Shown here: positions 26,279 to 34,748 of the stretch, piece after piece | Layout: the number at the start of each line of letters is the position of its first letter | Position numbering within the stretch: the first letter of the stretch is position 1 | Source of the DNA: Pseudomonas sp. MYb118 | Lineage (GTDB): Bacteria > Pseudomonadota > Gammaproteobacteria > Pseudomonadales > Pseudomonadaceae | Assembly: GCF_040947875.1 (NCBI RefSeq) | Contig: NZ_JBFRXN010000002.1 | Coordinates: 3,332,934-3,396,933 of the forward strand | Length of the DNA: 64,000 nucleotides | Direction of reading: 5' to 3' | Made by a program: the position numbers and the translations under genes | Notes under the pieces: model-generated | What the model saw: the letters and a program-made list of their open reading frames with translations, nothing else | Told to the model about the DNA's origin: nothing | The model's database searches: none

Positions 26279-27691
26279 ATGACCGCTGTAGATAATCTGA
26301 ATTCAGGCGAGCTGAAACGCGGCCTGAAAAATCGTCATATCCAATTGATCGCCCTCGGGGGCGCAATCGGTACCGGCCTGTTCCTGGGCTCGGCCGGTGT
26401 CCTGAAATCCGCCGGCCCGTCGATGATCCTCGGCTACGCCATCTGCGGTTTCATCGCGTTCATGATCATGCGCCAGCTCGGCGAAATGATCGTCGAAGAA
26501 CCGGTGGCCGGCTCCTTCAGCCACTTCGCGCACAAATACTGGGGCGGTTTCGCCGGCTTCCTGTCGGGCTGGAACTGCTGGATCCTGTACATCCTGGTGG
26601 GCATGTCGGAGCTGACCGCGGTCGGCAAATACATCCATTACTGGGCACCGGAAATCCCGACCTGGGTCACGGCGGCCGCCTTCTTCGTGCTGATCAACCT
26701 GATCAACCTGGCCAATGTGAAAATCTTCGGCGAAGCCGAGTTCTGGTTCGCGATCATCAAAGTCGTGGCGATCATCGGCATGATTGCCTTGGGCAGCTAC
26801 CTGCTGGTCAGCGGCCACGGCGGTCCTGAAGCTTCGGTGACCAACCTGTGGGCCCATGGCGGGTTCTTCCCCAATGGCGTCGGCGGTCTGGTGATGGCCA
26901 TGGCGATCATCATGTTCTCCTTCGGTGGCCTGGAAATGCTCGGTTTCACCGCAGCCGAAGCGGACAAGCCGAAGACCGTGATCCCCAAGGCGATCAACCA
27001 GGTGATCTACCGGATCCTGATTTTCTACATCGGCGCCCTGGTCATCCTGCTGTCGCTGACCCCCTGGGACAGCCTGCTGGCAACGCTCAACGCGTCCGGC
27101 GACTCCTACAGCGGCAGCCCGTTCGTGCAGGTGTTCTCGATGCTCGGCAGCAACACCGCCGCGCACATCCTCAACTTCGTGGTGCTGACGGCGGCCCTGT
27201 CGGTGTACAACAGCGGCACCTACTGCAACAGCCGCATGCTCCTGGGCATGGCCGAGCAGGGTGATGCGCCCCGAGCCTTGGCGAAGATCGACAAGCGCGG
27301 CGTGCCGGTGCGCTCGATCCTGGCGTCGGCGGCGGTGACGCTGATCGCGGTGCTGCTCAACTACCTGATCCCGCAAAACGCTCTGGAACTGTTGATGTCG
27401 CTGGTGGTGGCCACCCTGGTGATCAACTGGGCGATGATCAGCTACTCGCACTTCAAATTCCGCCAGCACCTGAACAAGACCGGCCAGACGCCACTGTTCA
27501 AGGCGTTGTGGTACCCCTACGGCAACTTCATCTGCCTGGCGTTCGTGGTGTTCATCCTGGGCGTGATGCTGCTGATCCCGGGCATCCAGATCTCCGTGTA
27601 TGCGATCCCGGTGTGGGTGGTGTTCATGGGCGTTTGCTACTGGATCAAGAACAAGCGCAGTGCGGGGCGTGAGTTGGCGGGGGCGAGGTAA
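26279..27691 (+). CDS. Amino acid permease, aromatic type (AroP/PheP-like)
   Basis: 470 residues, 12 predicted membrane helices of the APC superfamily. The N-terminal LKRGLKNRHIQLIALGGAIG (ending in GTGLFLGSAG) is the AAT-family signature; the central EMLGFTAAEADKPKTVIPKA and VYNSGTYCNSRML segments also match AroP/PheP/LysP-type proton symporters. It should import amino acids, with aromatic ones the best guess, which would suit the nearby phenylalanine catabolic locus. AGGTGA precedes the ATG. Monocistronic, with REPINs on both sides. Confidence 0.88.
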   Translation: MTAVDNLNSGELKRGLKNRHIQLIALGGAIGTGLFLGSAGVLKSAGPSMILGYAICGFIAFMIMRQLGEMIVEEPVAGSFSHFAHKYWGGFAGFLSGWNCWILYILVGMSELTAVGKYIHYWAPEIPTWVTAAAFFVLINLINLANVKIFGEAEFWFAIIKVVAIIGMIALGSYLLVSGHGGPEASVTNLWAHGGFFPNGVGGLVMAMAIIMFSFGGLEMLGFTAAEADKPKTVIPKAINQVIYRILIFYIGALVILLSLTPWDSLLATLNASGDSYSGSPFVQVFSMLGSNTAAHILNFVVLTAALSVYNSGTYCNSRMLLGMAEQGDAPRALAKIDKRGVPVRSILASAAVTLIAVLLNYLIPQNALELLMSLVVATLVINWAMISYSHFKFRQHLNKTGQTPLFKALWYPYGNFICLAFVVFILGVMLLIPGIQISVYAIPVWVVFMGVCYWIKNKRSAGRELAGAR

Positions 27692-27713
27692 ACTTCTCAG
27701 GACCGCTCACGGT

Positions 27714-27810
27714 CCCCTGTAGGAGCGAGCTTGCTCGCGATGATGGCGTGTCAGGTAAAGAAAGGTTGTCTGACACACCGCCATCGCGAGCAAGCTCGCT
27801 CCTACAGGGG
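27714..27810. repeat. REPIN 6
   Basis: Inverted REP pair of the GTAGGAGCGAGCTTGCTCGC variant, with a GTGTCAG / CTGACAC spacer stem, between the permease and arfB. Confidence 0.95.
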
Positions 27811-27840
27811 GGCATCGCTTTTGAATAGGGACGCCATTGC

Positions 27841-28254
27841 ATGCTGGTGATTTCCAACAACGTACAACTGCCGGATCACGAGATCGAGTTGACCGCCATT
27901 CGCGCCCAGGGGGCGGGTGGGCAGAACGTCAACAAGGTCTCCAGCGCCGTGCACCTGCGTTTCGACATCCCGGCTTCATCGTTGCCCGAGTTCTACAAGG
28001 AACGCCTGCTGGCGCTGCGTGACAGCCGCATCACCAGCGACGGCGTGCTGATCATCAAGGCCCAGCAATACCGTACGCAGGAGGCCAATCGCGCCGATGC
28101 GCTGGAGCGCCTGGTCGAGTTGATCCTGAGCGCCACCAAGGTCGAAAAGAAACGCCGCCCGACCAAGCCGACCCTGGGCTCGAAAACCCGCCGGCTCGAA
28201 TCCAAGAGCAAGCGCGGCAGCATCAAGGCCGGCCGGGGCAAGGTCGATTACTAG
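27841..28254 (+). CDS. arfB: Alternative ribosome-rescue factor ArfB (YaeJ)
   Basis: 137 residues. The release-factor GGQ motif ([11 protein letters not shown], about residues 22-32) is followed by the Lys/Arg-rich C-terminal tail ([18 protein letters not shown]...) that enters the empty mRNA channel. ArfB hydrolyses peptidyl-tRNA on stalled ribosomes, without a codon-recognition domain. The stop overlaps by 4 bp the stop of the convergent MFS gene. Confidence 0.96.
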   Translation: MLVISNNVQLPDHEIELTAIRAQGAGGQNVNKVSSAVHLRFDIPASSLPEFYKERLLALRDSRITSDGVLIIKAQQYRTQEANRADALERLVELILSATKVEKKRRPTKPTLGSKTRRLESKSKRGSIKAGRGKVDY

Positions 28255-29465
28255 CGCGCCGAGCGCTCTTCGCGGTGTTTTTCTGCCAGCTGCCGTGGCG
28301 CCTGCCGGTACAGGTAGACGCTGAGCATCAAGCCGCTCAATGCGGCGAGAGCGGCGAACAGGAAGATCGAGGCAAAGCCGAAACCGGCGGCAATCGCGCC
28401 GGCCAGCGGCCCGGTGATGCCCAGCGACAGGTCGATGAACAACGAGTAGGCACCCACCGCCGCACCGCGACTGGAAGCCGGCACCAGATTGACTGCCTCC
28501 ACCCCCAGCGCCGGGAACACCAGCGAAAAACCGAAGCCGCTCAACGCCGCACCCGCCAGCGCCCAATGGGCGTCCGGTGCCAGCCACAGCAGCAACAGGC
28601 CGAGGGTCTCCACCGACAGGCAGGCAATCGCCACACGGAAACCGCCGAGCCGGTTGATCAGGTTGCCGAACAGCAGGCGCGCACCGATGAAGCTGGCGCC
28701 GAACAGGCTCAGGCACAGCACCGCGTTATCCCAATGTTGCGTGGCGTAGTACAGGGTGATGAAGGTGGCGATGGTGCCAAAACCGATCGAGCCCAATGCC
28801 AGGCCGCAGCCGTGTGGCAGCACGCGACCCAGCACATGCATGAACGGCAGGCGCTCACCGGCGACGATGGGTGCAGCGGTCTTCGGCCAGGCCAGCGCCA
28901 GGCCCAGTGCAGCCAGCAGCAGGATACTCACGCCCATGCTCCACAGGCCCATCTTACTGACCAGGAACACCCCCAGCGGCGCACCGACGGCCAGCGCGCC
29001 ATAGCTGGCGATGCCGTTCCAGGAAATCACCTTGGCGGTGTTGGCCGCACCGACCCGGCCGATGCCCCAGCCGATCGAGCCGGAACCCACCAGGCTCTCT
29101 GCGCTGCCCAGCACCAGCCGGCCGATCAACAGGCTGATCAGGCTGAGCATCGGCAGGCTCTGGGTCCAGGCTGATATCAGCATGAACACACCGCTCAGGC
29201 CGCAACCCGCCAGGCCGTACATCACGGCAAGTTTGCTGCCCTTGCTGTCGATGATTTTCCCGGCGTAGGGGCGGCTGAGCAGGGTGGCCAGGTATTGCAC
29301 GCTGATCACCAGCCCGGCGATCACCGCGCTGAAACCCAGCTCGTTGTGCACGTAGCCGGGCAGCACGGCCAGGGGAATGCCGATGTTGAGGTAGCCGATA
29401 AAGGTAAACAGGACGATGGAAACGACTTGCAGCGTGACCGCCAGGGGGCGCTGGTTTTCAGACAT
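28251..29465 (-). CDS. MFS transporter (YhhS/YfcJ-like)
   Basis: 404 residues with 12 hydrophobic helices of the major facilitator fold. Motif A-like [14 protein letters not shown] follows helix 2, and [16 protein letters not shown] is typical of the YhhS/YfcJ (arabinose-efflux-like) subgroup. An exporter is likely; the substrate is unknown. ATG 29465 (MSENQRP) is chosen; a GTG 15 nt upstream in frame is possible, and neither has a strong Shine-Dalgarno. Confidence 0.9.
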   Translation of the reverse strand: MSENQRPLAVTLQVVSIVLFTFIGYLNIGIPLAVLPGYVHNELGFSAVIAGLVISVQYLATLLSRPYAGKIIDSKGSKLAVMYGLAGCGLSGVFMLISAWTQSLPMLSLISLLIGRLVLGSAESLVGSGSIGWGIGRVGAANTAKVISWNGIASYGALAVGAPLGVFLVSKMGLWSMGVSILLLAALGLALAWPKTAAPIVAGERLPFMHVLGRVLPHGCGLALGSIGFGTIATFITLYYATQHWDNAVLCLSLFGASFIGARLLFGNLINRLGGFRVAIACLSVETLGLLLLWLAPDAHWALAGAALSGFGFSLVFPALGVEAVNLVPASSRGAAVGAYSLFIDLSLGITGPLAGAIAAGFGFASIFLFAALAALSGLMLSVYLYRQAPRQLAEKHREERSAR

Positions 29466-29568
29466 GGGGTAGAGGTCCACGGTAAAGCAGGATAGATAGG
29501 CTGCTTATGATAGCGGTGCACACGACCCTCAGGCGTGGAAAAGTAAAACTATTTGCCGGGCGGGGCCG

Positions 29569-29751
29569 TCAGGGTTTGGCAGGCGCGAGCAATTGCGTGG
29601 TGACCAGGGCGGCGAGGGCGTTTTCTTCGCTGCCGAAACGGGCGAGCAGGGCGGCCTGTTTTTCCGGGGAGAGACGATTCCAGATCTCGATCATTTTCTC
29701 GGCGGTGCCGATCAGGGCGCTGGCTTGCTCTTCGGAGAATTCATCGGTCAT
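29569..29751 (-). CDS. Small conserved-type hypothetical protein
   Basis: 60 residues (MTDEFSEEQASAL...), acidic at the N-terminus and probably three helices. The composition and codon use are coding-like, and the stop is clean. No Shine-Dalgarno is obvious before the ATG; a 13-bp-stem hairpin lies 25 bp upstream and might affect initiation. Function unknown. Confidence 0.6.
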   Translation of the reverse strand: MTDEFSEEQASALIGTAEKMIEIWNRLSPEKQAALLARFGSEENALAALVTTQLLAPAKP

Positions 29752-29775
29752 GGGGGAGGGCTCGGGGTTCAGGCG

Positions 29776-29807
29776 GTGTGGAAAGCGCATGTTAGCGCTT
29801 TCCACAC
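29776..29807. promoter_or_regulatory. Long perfect inverted repeat
   Basis: GTGTGGAAAGCGC and its exact complement are separated by 6 nt. It lies between two small minus-strand genes. There is no T run on either side, so an operator or mRNA-structure role is more likely than termination. Confidence 0.6.
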
Positions 29808-29826
29808 GGTCTGTACGGCGGGTGTT

Positions 29827-29958
29827 TCAGTCTTCGCTGTCAGCCTTGCGGCTGTCAGTGGCTTCTTTCGGCTCGGGCTGTTGGGCACCGGCTTGTTGCG
29901 GGGTCGTCTGCTCAGGTTCGTGCAGGCTTGGGAAGGGGAGATTGGGAATCTCGTGCAT
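29827..29958 (-). CDS. Very small hypothetical protein (43 aa)
   Basis: 43 residues starting MHEIPNLPFPSLHEPEQ, then Gln/Pro/Glu-rich and ending SRKADSED. GAGGAG lies 7 nt before the ATG, an ideal ribosome binding site, which is the main reason for calling it. The protein is hydrophilic and probably disordered, with no signal or membrane segment. It may be co-transcribed with the 60-residue gene downstream, with the inverted repeat at 29776-29807 between them. Function unknown. Confidence 0.6.
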   Translation of the reverse strand: MHEIPNLPFPSLHEPEQTTPQQAGAQQPEPKEATDSRKADSED

Positions 29959-30121
29959 GGTTGCGCTCCTCGCTAAGTCTGTTGGTAGATCTGGTAGATC
30001 CGCGCTTTCAAAAAAGCCTGGGCAGGATACAGCAGGAGAAATGACAAATAGACTTTTATATCTGTTTGTTTCGACGGATGGGGTTGTCTAGACAGGTTGG
30101 TATGGGCACTGAGGAAGCCAA

Positions 30122-30203
30122 TGTGGGAGCGAGCCTGCTCGCGATGGTGTGTCAGTCACCTCGGTGTAGCAGACAAACCATCGCGAGCAGGCTCGCTCCC
30201 ACA
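30122..30203. repeat. REPIN 7
   Basis: Inverted REP pair with a short spacer, 18 bp downstream of the phhC stop (on the other strand). The shared 263-bp gap holds nothing else recognised. Confidence 0.95.
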
Positions 30204-30221
30204 AAGGGGCAGGGGTATGGA

Positions 30222-31415
30222 TTACTTGCAAACGTCCGCAATCGCCTCCGCCAGCAAATCCAGGCGCGTCGCGTCGATCCCTGCCACGTTCGCCCGGCCG
30301 GTGCCGACCATGTACACGCTATGGCGATCGCGCAGTTGCCTGACCTGTTCCGGGCTCAGGCCCGTGTAGGAGAACATGCCGCGTTGCACGCCAATGTGCG
30401 CGAAACGCTCGCGCAAGCCATGGGGTTCGAGGGCTTCGAGCAGGCCGCTGCGCAGTTGCGCGATGCGCAGGCGCATGGCTTCCACTTCGTCGCGCCAGAG
30501 GTTTTTCAGTTCCGCGTCGCCGAGGATCGTCGCCACCACGGCGGCGCCATGGTCCGGCGGTGTCGACCACAGGTTGCGGGCGATGTTGGCCAGTTGGCTG
30601 CGGATATCCAGCAGTTTGTCGGCATCGCTGGCGCAGACGATCAACGCCCCGGTGCGGTCGCGGTACAGGCCGAAGTTCTTCGAGCAGGAGCTGGTGATCA
30701 ACACCTCCGGCAATTCGGATGCCAACAGGCGCGTCGACCAGGCGTCCTGCTCAAGGCCATCGCCGAAACCCTGGTAGGCGAAGTCGATCAGCGGCAGCAG
30801 GTTGCGCCGGCGCACCACGTCCAGCACGCGATGCCACTGATCGGGGTTCAGGTCGAAACCGGTCGGGTTGTGGCAGCACGCGTGCAGCAGCACCACATCG
30901 CCCACGGGTGCTTCGTTCAGCGCGGCCAGCATCGCTTCCACGTCGAGGCGGTTATCGCTGCCCACATAAGGGTAGTGATTCACCTTGACCCCGGCGGTGG
31001 CGAAAATGGTTTCGTGAATCGGCCAGGTCGGGTTGCTCAGCCACACGCCACGCCCCGGCAGGCATTGCGCGATGAAGTCGGCACTCAGGCGCAGTGCGCC
31101 GGTGCCGCCCGGGGTCTGGGTGGCGCCGACGCGTTGTTCGGCGATCAGCCGGGAATCGGCGCCGAGCACCAGTTCGTTGATGGCCTTGCCGAACGCCGGT
31201 TCACCATGCCCGCCGATGTAGGTCTTGGTGTTCTGGCCTTCGACCAGCCGTTGCTCGGCGAGCTTGACGCTGGCGAGGATCGGCGTCAGGCCCTGGGCGT
31301 CCTTGTAGACGCCCACGCCAAGGTCGAACTTGCGCGGGTTCGGGTCCTGCGCATAGGCCTCCATCAGGCCCAGGATCGGGTCACCGGGGACTCGACCAAT
31401 GGCATCGAAATGCAT
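30222..31415 (-). CDS. phhC: Aromatic amino acid aminotransferase PhhC
   Basis: 397 residues of the class I aminotransferase family (TyrB/AspC type). Visible: GGTGALRLSADF (PLP phosphate region), HNPTGFD (about 190), and the PLP Lys (about 246) in SCSKNFGLYRDR. It transaminates tyrosine and phenylalanine with 2-oxoglutarate. Its ATG overlaps the TAA of phhB by one base (TAATG), so translation is coupled. With phhA and phhB it channels phenylalanine into tyrosine and 4-hydroxyphenylpyruvate. Confidence 0.95.
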   Translation of the reverse strand: MHFDAIGRVPGDPILGLMEAYAQDPNPRKFDLGVGVYKDAQGLTPILASVKLAEQRLVEGQNTKTYIGGHGEPAFGKAINELVLGADSRLIAEQRVGATQTPGGTGALRLSADFIAQCLPGRGVWLSNPTWPIHETIFATAGVKVNHYPYVGSDNRLDVEAMLAALNEAPVGDVVLLHACCHNPTGFDLNPDQWHRVLDVVRRRNLLPLIDFAYQGFGDGLEQDAWSTRLLASELPEVLITSSCSKNFGLYRDRTGALIVCASDADKLLDIRSQLANIARNLWSTPPDHGAAVVATILGDAELKNLWRDEVEAMRLRIAQLRSGLLEALEPHGLRERFAHIGVQRGMFSYTGLSPEQVRQLRDRHSVYMVGTGRANVAGIDATRLDLLAEAIADVCK

Positions 31416-31771
31416 TACTTGCGGCCCTCGGCGTCCTTGGCCACGTCGTCGGTGCGTGCGGCCATGATGAAGTCGTTGCGGTGCAGGCCCTTGATCGAGT
31501 GGCTCCACCAGGTCACGGTGACTTTGCCCCATTCAGTCAACAGGCCCGGGTGATGGCCCTCAGCTTCGGAGATTTCACCGACGGCATTGGTGAACGCCAG
31601 GGCGTGTTTGAAGTTCTTGAACAGGTAGACCTTTTCCAGTTGCATGACGCCGTCGCGAACTTCGATGTTCCAGTCGGGGATCTGCTTGAGCAGGACCGGC
31701 AGTTCTTCGTCGCTGACCTGAGGGGCGTCGGCGCGGCAGGCTTCGCAATGGGCTTGGTTCAATGTGGACAT
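31415..31771 (-). CDS. phhB: Pterin-4a-carbinolamine dehydratase PhhB
   Basis: 118 residues, the known PhhB length. The DCoH active-site pattern [20 protein letters not shown] (about 73-92) gives the catalytic His pair and is followed by a further His (SHSIKGL). It dehydrates the 4a-hydroxy-tetrahydropterin left by PhhA so that the cofactor can be recycled. ATG 31771 (MSTLNQAH) is the family start. It lies between phhA (108 bp upstream) and phhC (1-bp overlap). Confidence 0.96.
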   Translation of the reverse strand: MSTLNQAHCEACRADAPQVSDEELPVLLKQIPDWNIEVRDGVMQLEKVYLFKNFKHALAFTNAVGEISEAEGHHPGLLTEWGKVTVTWWSHSIKGLHRNDFIMAARTDDVAKDAEGRK

Positions 31772-31879
31772 GATGTGTTCCTGAAATCGAATGTTTGGGA
31801 AGACGGTGTCGATTGATGGATCCACGCTAAAGCAAAGCGTCTTTCCATAACAGATACACCTGGTACGAAAAGACGCGGA

Positions 31880-32665
31880 TCACGCGGCTTTCGGTGGAAA
31901 TTTCGGTGCGTGCAGGCCCAGCTGCATGGCTTGCCTGACCATGCCCATGATGTCCTCATGGGCCAGATCGAACAGGCGCTTGAGATTGGGCAGGACAAAG
32001 TACAGGGGTTGCAGGATGTCGATGCGGTAAGGCGTGCGCATGCATTCCAGTGGATCGAACGGCTGGTGCTCGGGTTCGTCCGACAGGCAGTAAACGGTTT
32101 CCTTCGGCGAGGAGAGTATGCCGCCGCCATAGATACGCAGGCCCTGCGCGGTGTCCATCAGGCCGAACTCGATGGTCATCCAGTACAGGCGTGCGAGGTA
32201 GACGCGCTCTTCCTTCGTGGCCTGGAGGCCGAGCTTGCCGTAGGTGTGGGTGAATTCGGCGAACCAGGGGTTGGTCAGCAGCGGGCAGTGACCGAAGATC
32301 TCGTGGAAAATGTCCGGTTCTTGCAGGTAATCCAGCTCTTCTCGCGTACGAATGAACGTCGCCACGGGAAACTGCTTGCTGGCCAGCAATTCGAAAAATG
32401 TCTGGAAGGGAATCAGCGCGGGCACGCGTGCCACTTGCCAGCCGGTGGTTTCGCCCAGGACCTTGTTGATTTCGCCGAGTTGCGGAATGCGGTCGTGGGG
32501 CAGGCCGAGCTTGTCGATGCCGTCCAGGTATTCCTGGCACGCACGGCCCTCGATCACTTTCAGTTGGCGGGTGATCAGCGTATTCCACACCGCGTGTTCT
32601 TCAGCGGTGTAGTCGATAAAACCTTGCGCATCGGGCTCGCGGGCCACGTATTGCGTCTGCTTCAT
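31880..32665 (-). CDS. phhA: Phenylalanine 4-monooxygenase PhhA
   Basis: 261 residues. The iron ligands are visible in DIFHEIFGHCP (two His) and in TIEFGLM (Glu). This tetrahydropterin-dependent, non-heme iron enzyme hydroxylates phenylalanine to tyrosine. AGGAG lies 7 nt before ATG 32665. It is the first gene of phhABC and diverges from phhR across a 383-bp gap holding a candidate PhhR box (32787-32806) and a REPIN. Confidence 0.97.
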   Translation of the reverse strand: MKQTQYVAREPDAQGFIDYTAEEHAVWNTLITRQLKVIEGRACQEYLDGIDKLGLPHDRIPQLGEINKVLGETTGWQVARVPALIPFQTFFELLASKQFPVATFIRTREELDYLQEPDIFHEIFGHCPLLTNPWFAEFTHTYGKLGLQATKEERVYLARLYWMTIEFGLMDTAQGLRIYGGGILSSPKETVYCLSDEPEHQPFDPLECMRTPYRIDILQPLYFVLPNLKRLFDLAHEDIMGMVRQAMQLGLHAPKFPPKAA

Positions 32666-32786
32666 GCTGCTCTCCTGCACGGGGATTCGTTCTTGTTATG
32701 GGGCTGCTATGGAGTGAAGGAATAGCGCAAACAGGGTGGGGTTGCAGCGGGTAGGGGGCTGGAATAGAAGGTTGTTTTCTACGGTT

Positions 32787-32806
32787 TCGTAAAGTTTTCG
32801 TTACGA
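32787..32806. promoter_or_regulatory. Candidate PhhR/TyrR box
   Basis: TCGTAA-N8-TTACGA is a 20-bp palindrome. Its core CGTAAA-N6-GTTACG closely matches the TyrR/PhhR consensus TGTAAA-N6-TTTACA. It is about 120 bp upstream of phhA. Confidence 0.6.
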
Positions 32807-32911
32807 TGGCGAGGCTTTGACGAATTTTGTGGGGTCTTCAGGGTATGAAGTGTGCAGTTGCTGGCACATAATCTTTACGGTTATCTACGTCCCTTGAGAA
32901 ATACTTTGTAC

Positions 32912-33002
32912 CTGTGGGAGCGGGCTTGCTCGCGAACGCGGTGTGTCAGAACCGAATTTACTGACTGACACACTGCATTCGCGAGCAAGCCCGCTCCCAC
33001 AG
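32912..33002. repeat. REPIN 8
   Basis: Inverted REP pair (GTGGGAGCGGGCTTGCTCGC variant) ending 46 bp before the phhR start, inside the phhA-phhR regulatory gap. It is the last REPIN in the window. Confidence 0.95.
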
Positions 33003-33048
33003 TTTAAAAATGCATTCCAACAGCCAACTACCGCACCCAGGCCTCTAT

Positions 33049-34611
33049 ATGCGCATCAAAGTCCACTGCCAGAACCGCATCGGCATCCTGCGTGACATCC
33101 TCAACCTGCTCGTGGAATACGGCATCAACGTCGCTCGCGGCGAGGTGGGCGGTGAGCATGGCAACGCGATCTACCTGCATTGCCCGAACCTGATCAACCT
33201 GCAATTCCAGGCGCTGCGGCCCAAGTTCGAGTCGATCGCCGGGGTGTTCGGCGTCAAGCGGGTGGGCCTGATGCCCAGCGAGCGTCGGCACATGGAACTC
33301 AACGCTTTGCTCGGCGCGCTGGAGTTTCCGGTGCTGTCGATCGACATGGGTGGTTCGATCGTCGCGGCCAACCGGGCGGCGGCGCAGTTGCTCGGGGTGC
33401 GGGTGGATGAGGTGCCGGGCATTCCGTTGTCGCGCTACGCCGAGGATTTCGACTTGCCGGAACTGGTGCGCGCCAACAAGTCGCGGATCAACGGACTGCG
33501 GGTCAAGGTCAAGGGCGACGTGTTCCTGGCCGACATCGCGCCGTTGCAGTCCGAGCATGACGACAGTGAAGCCATGGCCGGTGCGGTGCTGACCTTGCAC
33601 CGCGCCGATCTTGTCGGTGAGCGCATCTACAACGTGCGCAAGCAGGAGCTGCGCGGCTTCGACAGCATCTTCCAGAGCTCCAGGGTGATGGCCGCCGTGG
33701 TCCGCGAAGCCCGGCGCATGGCACCGCTGGATGCGCCGCTGCTGATCGAGGGCGAAACCGGCACCGGCAAGGAACTGCTGGCACGTGCCTGTCACCTGGC
33801 CAGCCCGCGCGGGCAGTCGCCGCTGATGTCGCTCAATTGCGCGGGGCTGCCGGAGTCGATGGCCGAGACCGAACTGTTCGGCTACGGCCCCGGTGCGTTC
33901 GAAGGGGCGCGCGCCGAAGGCAAGCTCGGGCTGCTGGAGTTGACGGCCGGCGGGACGCTGTTTCTCGACGGGGTGGCCGAAATGAGCCCGCGCTTGCAGG
34001 CGAAACTGCTGCGCTTTTTGCAGGAGGGCTGCTTCCGCCGTGTCGGCAGCGACGAAGAGGTCTACCTGGATGTGCGGGTGATCTGCGCGACCCAGGTCGA
34101 TCTGTCGGAGATGTGTGCCCGCGGCGAGTTTCGCCAGGACCTCTATCACCGCCTGAACGTGCTGTCGTTGCACATTCCGCCCCTGCGCGAATGCCTCGAC
34201 GGCTTGCCGCCGCTGGTCGAGCACTTCCTCGATCAGGCCAGCCGGCAGATCGGTTGCCCGCTGCCCAGGCTGGCCCCGGCCGCCATGGAGCGGCTCAGCC
34301 ATTACCACTGGCCGGGTAATGTGCGGCAGTTGGAAAACGTGTTGTTCCAGGCGGTTTCGTTGTGCGAAGGCGGCACGGTCAAGGCTGAACACATTCGTCT
34401 GCCGGATTACGGCGTGCGTCAGCCGCTTGGCGATTTCTCGTTGGAAGGCGGCTTGGATGCGATTGTCGGGCGCTTCGAGAAAGCGGTGCTGGAGTGTCTT
34501 TACGCCGAGTACCCCAGCAGCCGCCAACTCGGCAAACGGTTGGGGGTTTCGCACACCACCATCGCCAACAAGTTGCGCGAGTACGAAGTACAAAAACTCC
34601 CTGAGCCTTAA
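33049..34611 (+). CDS. phhR: TyrR-family regulator PhhR
   Basis: 520 residues. ACT domain (about 1-70, MRIKVHCQNRIGILRDIL) for aromatic amino acids, a PAS domain (about 78-190), an AAA+ ATPase domain (Walker A GETGTGKE near 236) and a C-terminal TyrR helix-turn-helix (SSRQLGKRLGVSHTTIANKL). The sigma-54 contact loop normally reading GAFTGA is GAFEGA here, as in PhhR/TyrR proteins that can act with sigma-70. It activates phhABC in response to phenylalanine and tyrosine. ATG 33049 is chosen for the ACT start; an in-frame ATG at 33010 just after the REPIN is less likely. Confidence 0.95.
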   Translation: MRIKVHCQNRIGILRDILNLLVEYGINVARGEVGGEHGNAIYLHCPNLINLQFQALRPKFESIAGVFGVKRVGLMPSERRHMELNALLGALEFPVLSIDMGGSIVAANRAAAQLLGVRVDEVPGIPLSRYAEDFDLPELVRANKSRINGLRVKVKGDVFLADIAPLQSEHDDSEAMAGAVLTLHRADLVGERIYNVRKQELRGFDSIFQSSRVMAAVVREARRMAPLDAPLLIEGETGTGKELLARACHLASPRGQSPLMSLNCAGLPESMAETELFGYGPGAFEGARAEGKLGLLELTAGGTLFLDGVAEMSPRLQAKLLRFLQEGCFRRVGSDEEVYLDVRVICATQVDLSEMCARGEFRQDLYHRLNVLSLHIPPLRECLDGLPPLVEHFLDQASRQIGCPLPRLAPAAMERLSHYHWPGNVRQLENVLFQAVSLCEGGTVKAEHIRLPDYGVRQPLGDFSLEGGLDAIVGRFEKAVLECLYAEYPSSRQLGKRLGVSHTTIANKLREYEVQKLPEP

Positions 34612-34748
34612 GCCCGGCAGGCGGCACGCGCAGCTGATCGTATGGTATGGGATTTGCTAGTTCGGGGTTCGTGCCGGCATTTTCGTGTCTGGCGGCGACT
34701 TTTTGACAAGGCAACGCTGCGGTTTGCGCTGTGTACGTGAGGTTCAGG

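Noticed and set aside
32855..32880. TGGCAC in the phhA-phhR gap as a sigma-54 promoter
   Set aside because: No TTGC follows at the needed distance, and the PhhR loop is the non-sigma-54 GAFEGA form.
4376..33002. Regularly recurring ~20-bp repeats as a possible CRISPR array
   Set aside because: They are scattered over 29 kb, paired as inverted copies, and match REP/REPIN structure, with no uniform spacers or cas genes.
34690..34710. Sigma-54-like CTGG...TTTTTG before the WbqC-like gene
   Set aside because: The -12 GC is missing at the required position; a -35-like TTGACA nearby has no matching -10 either.
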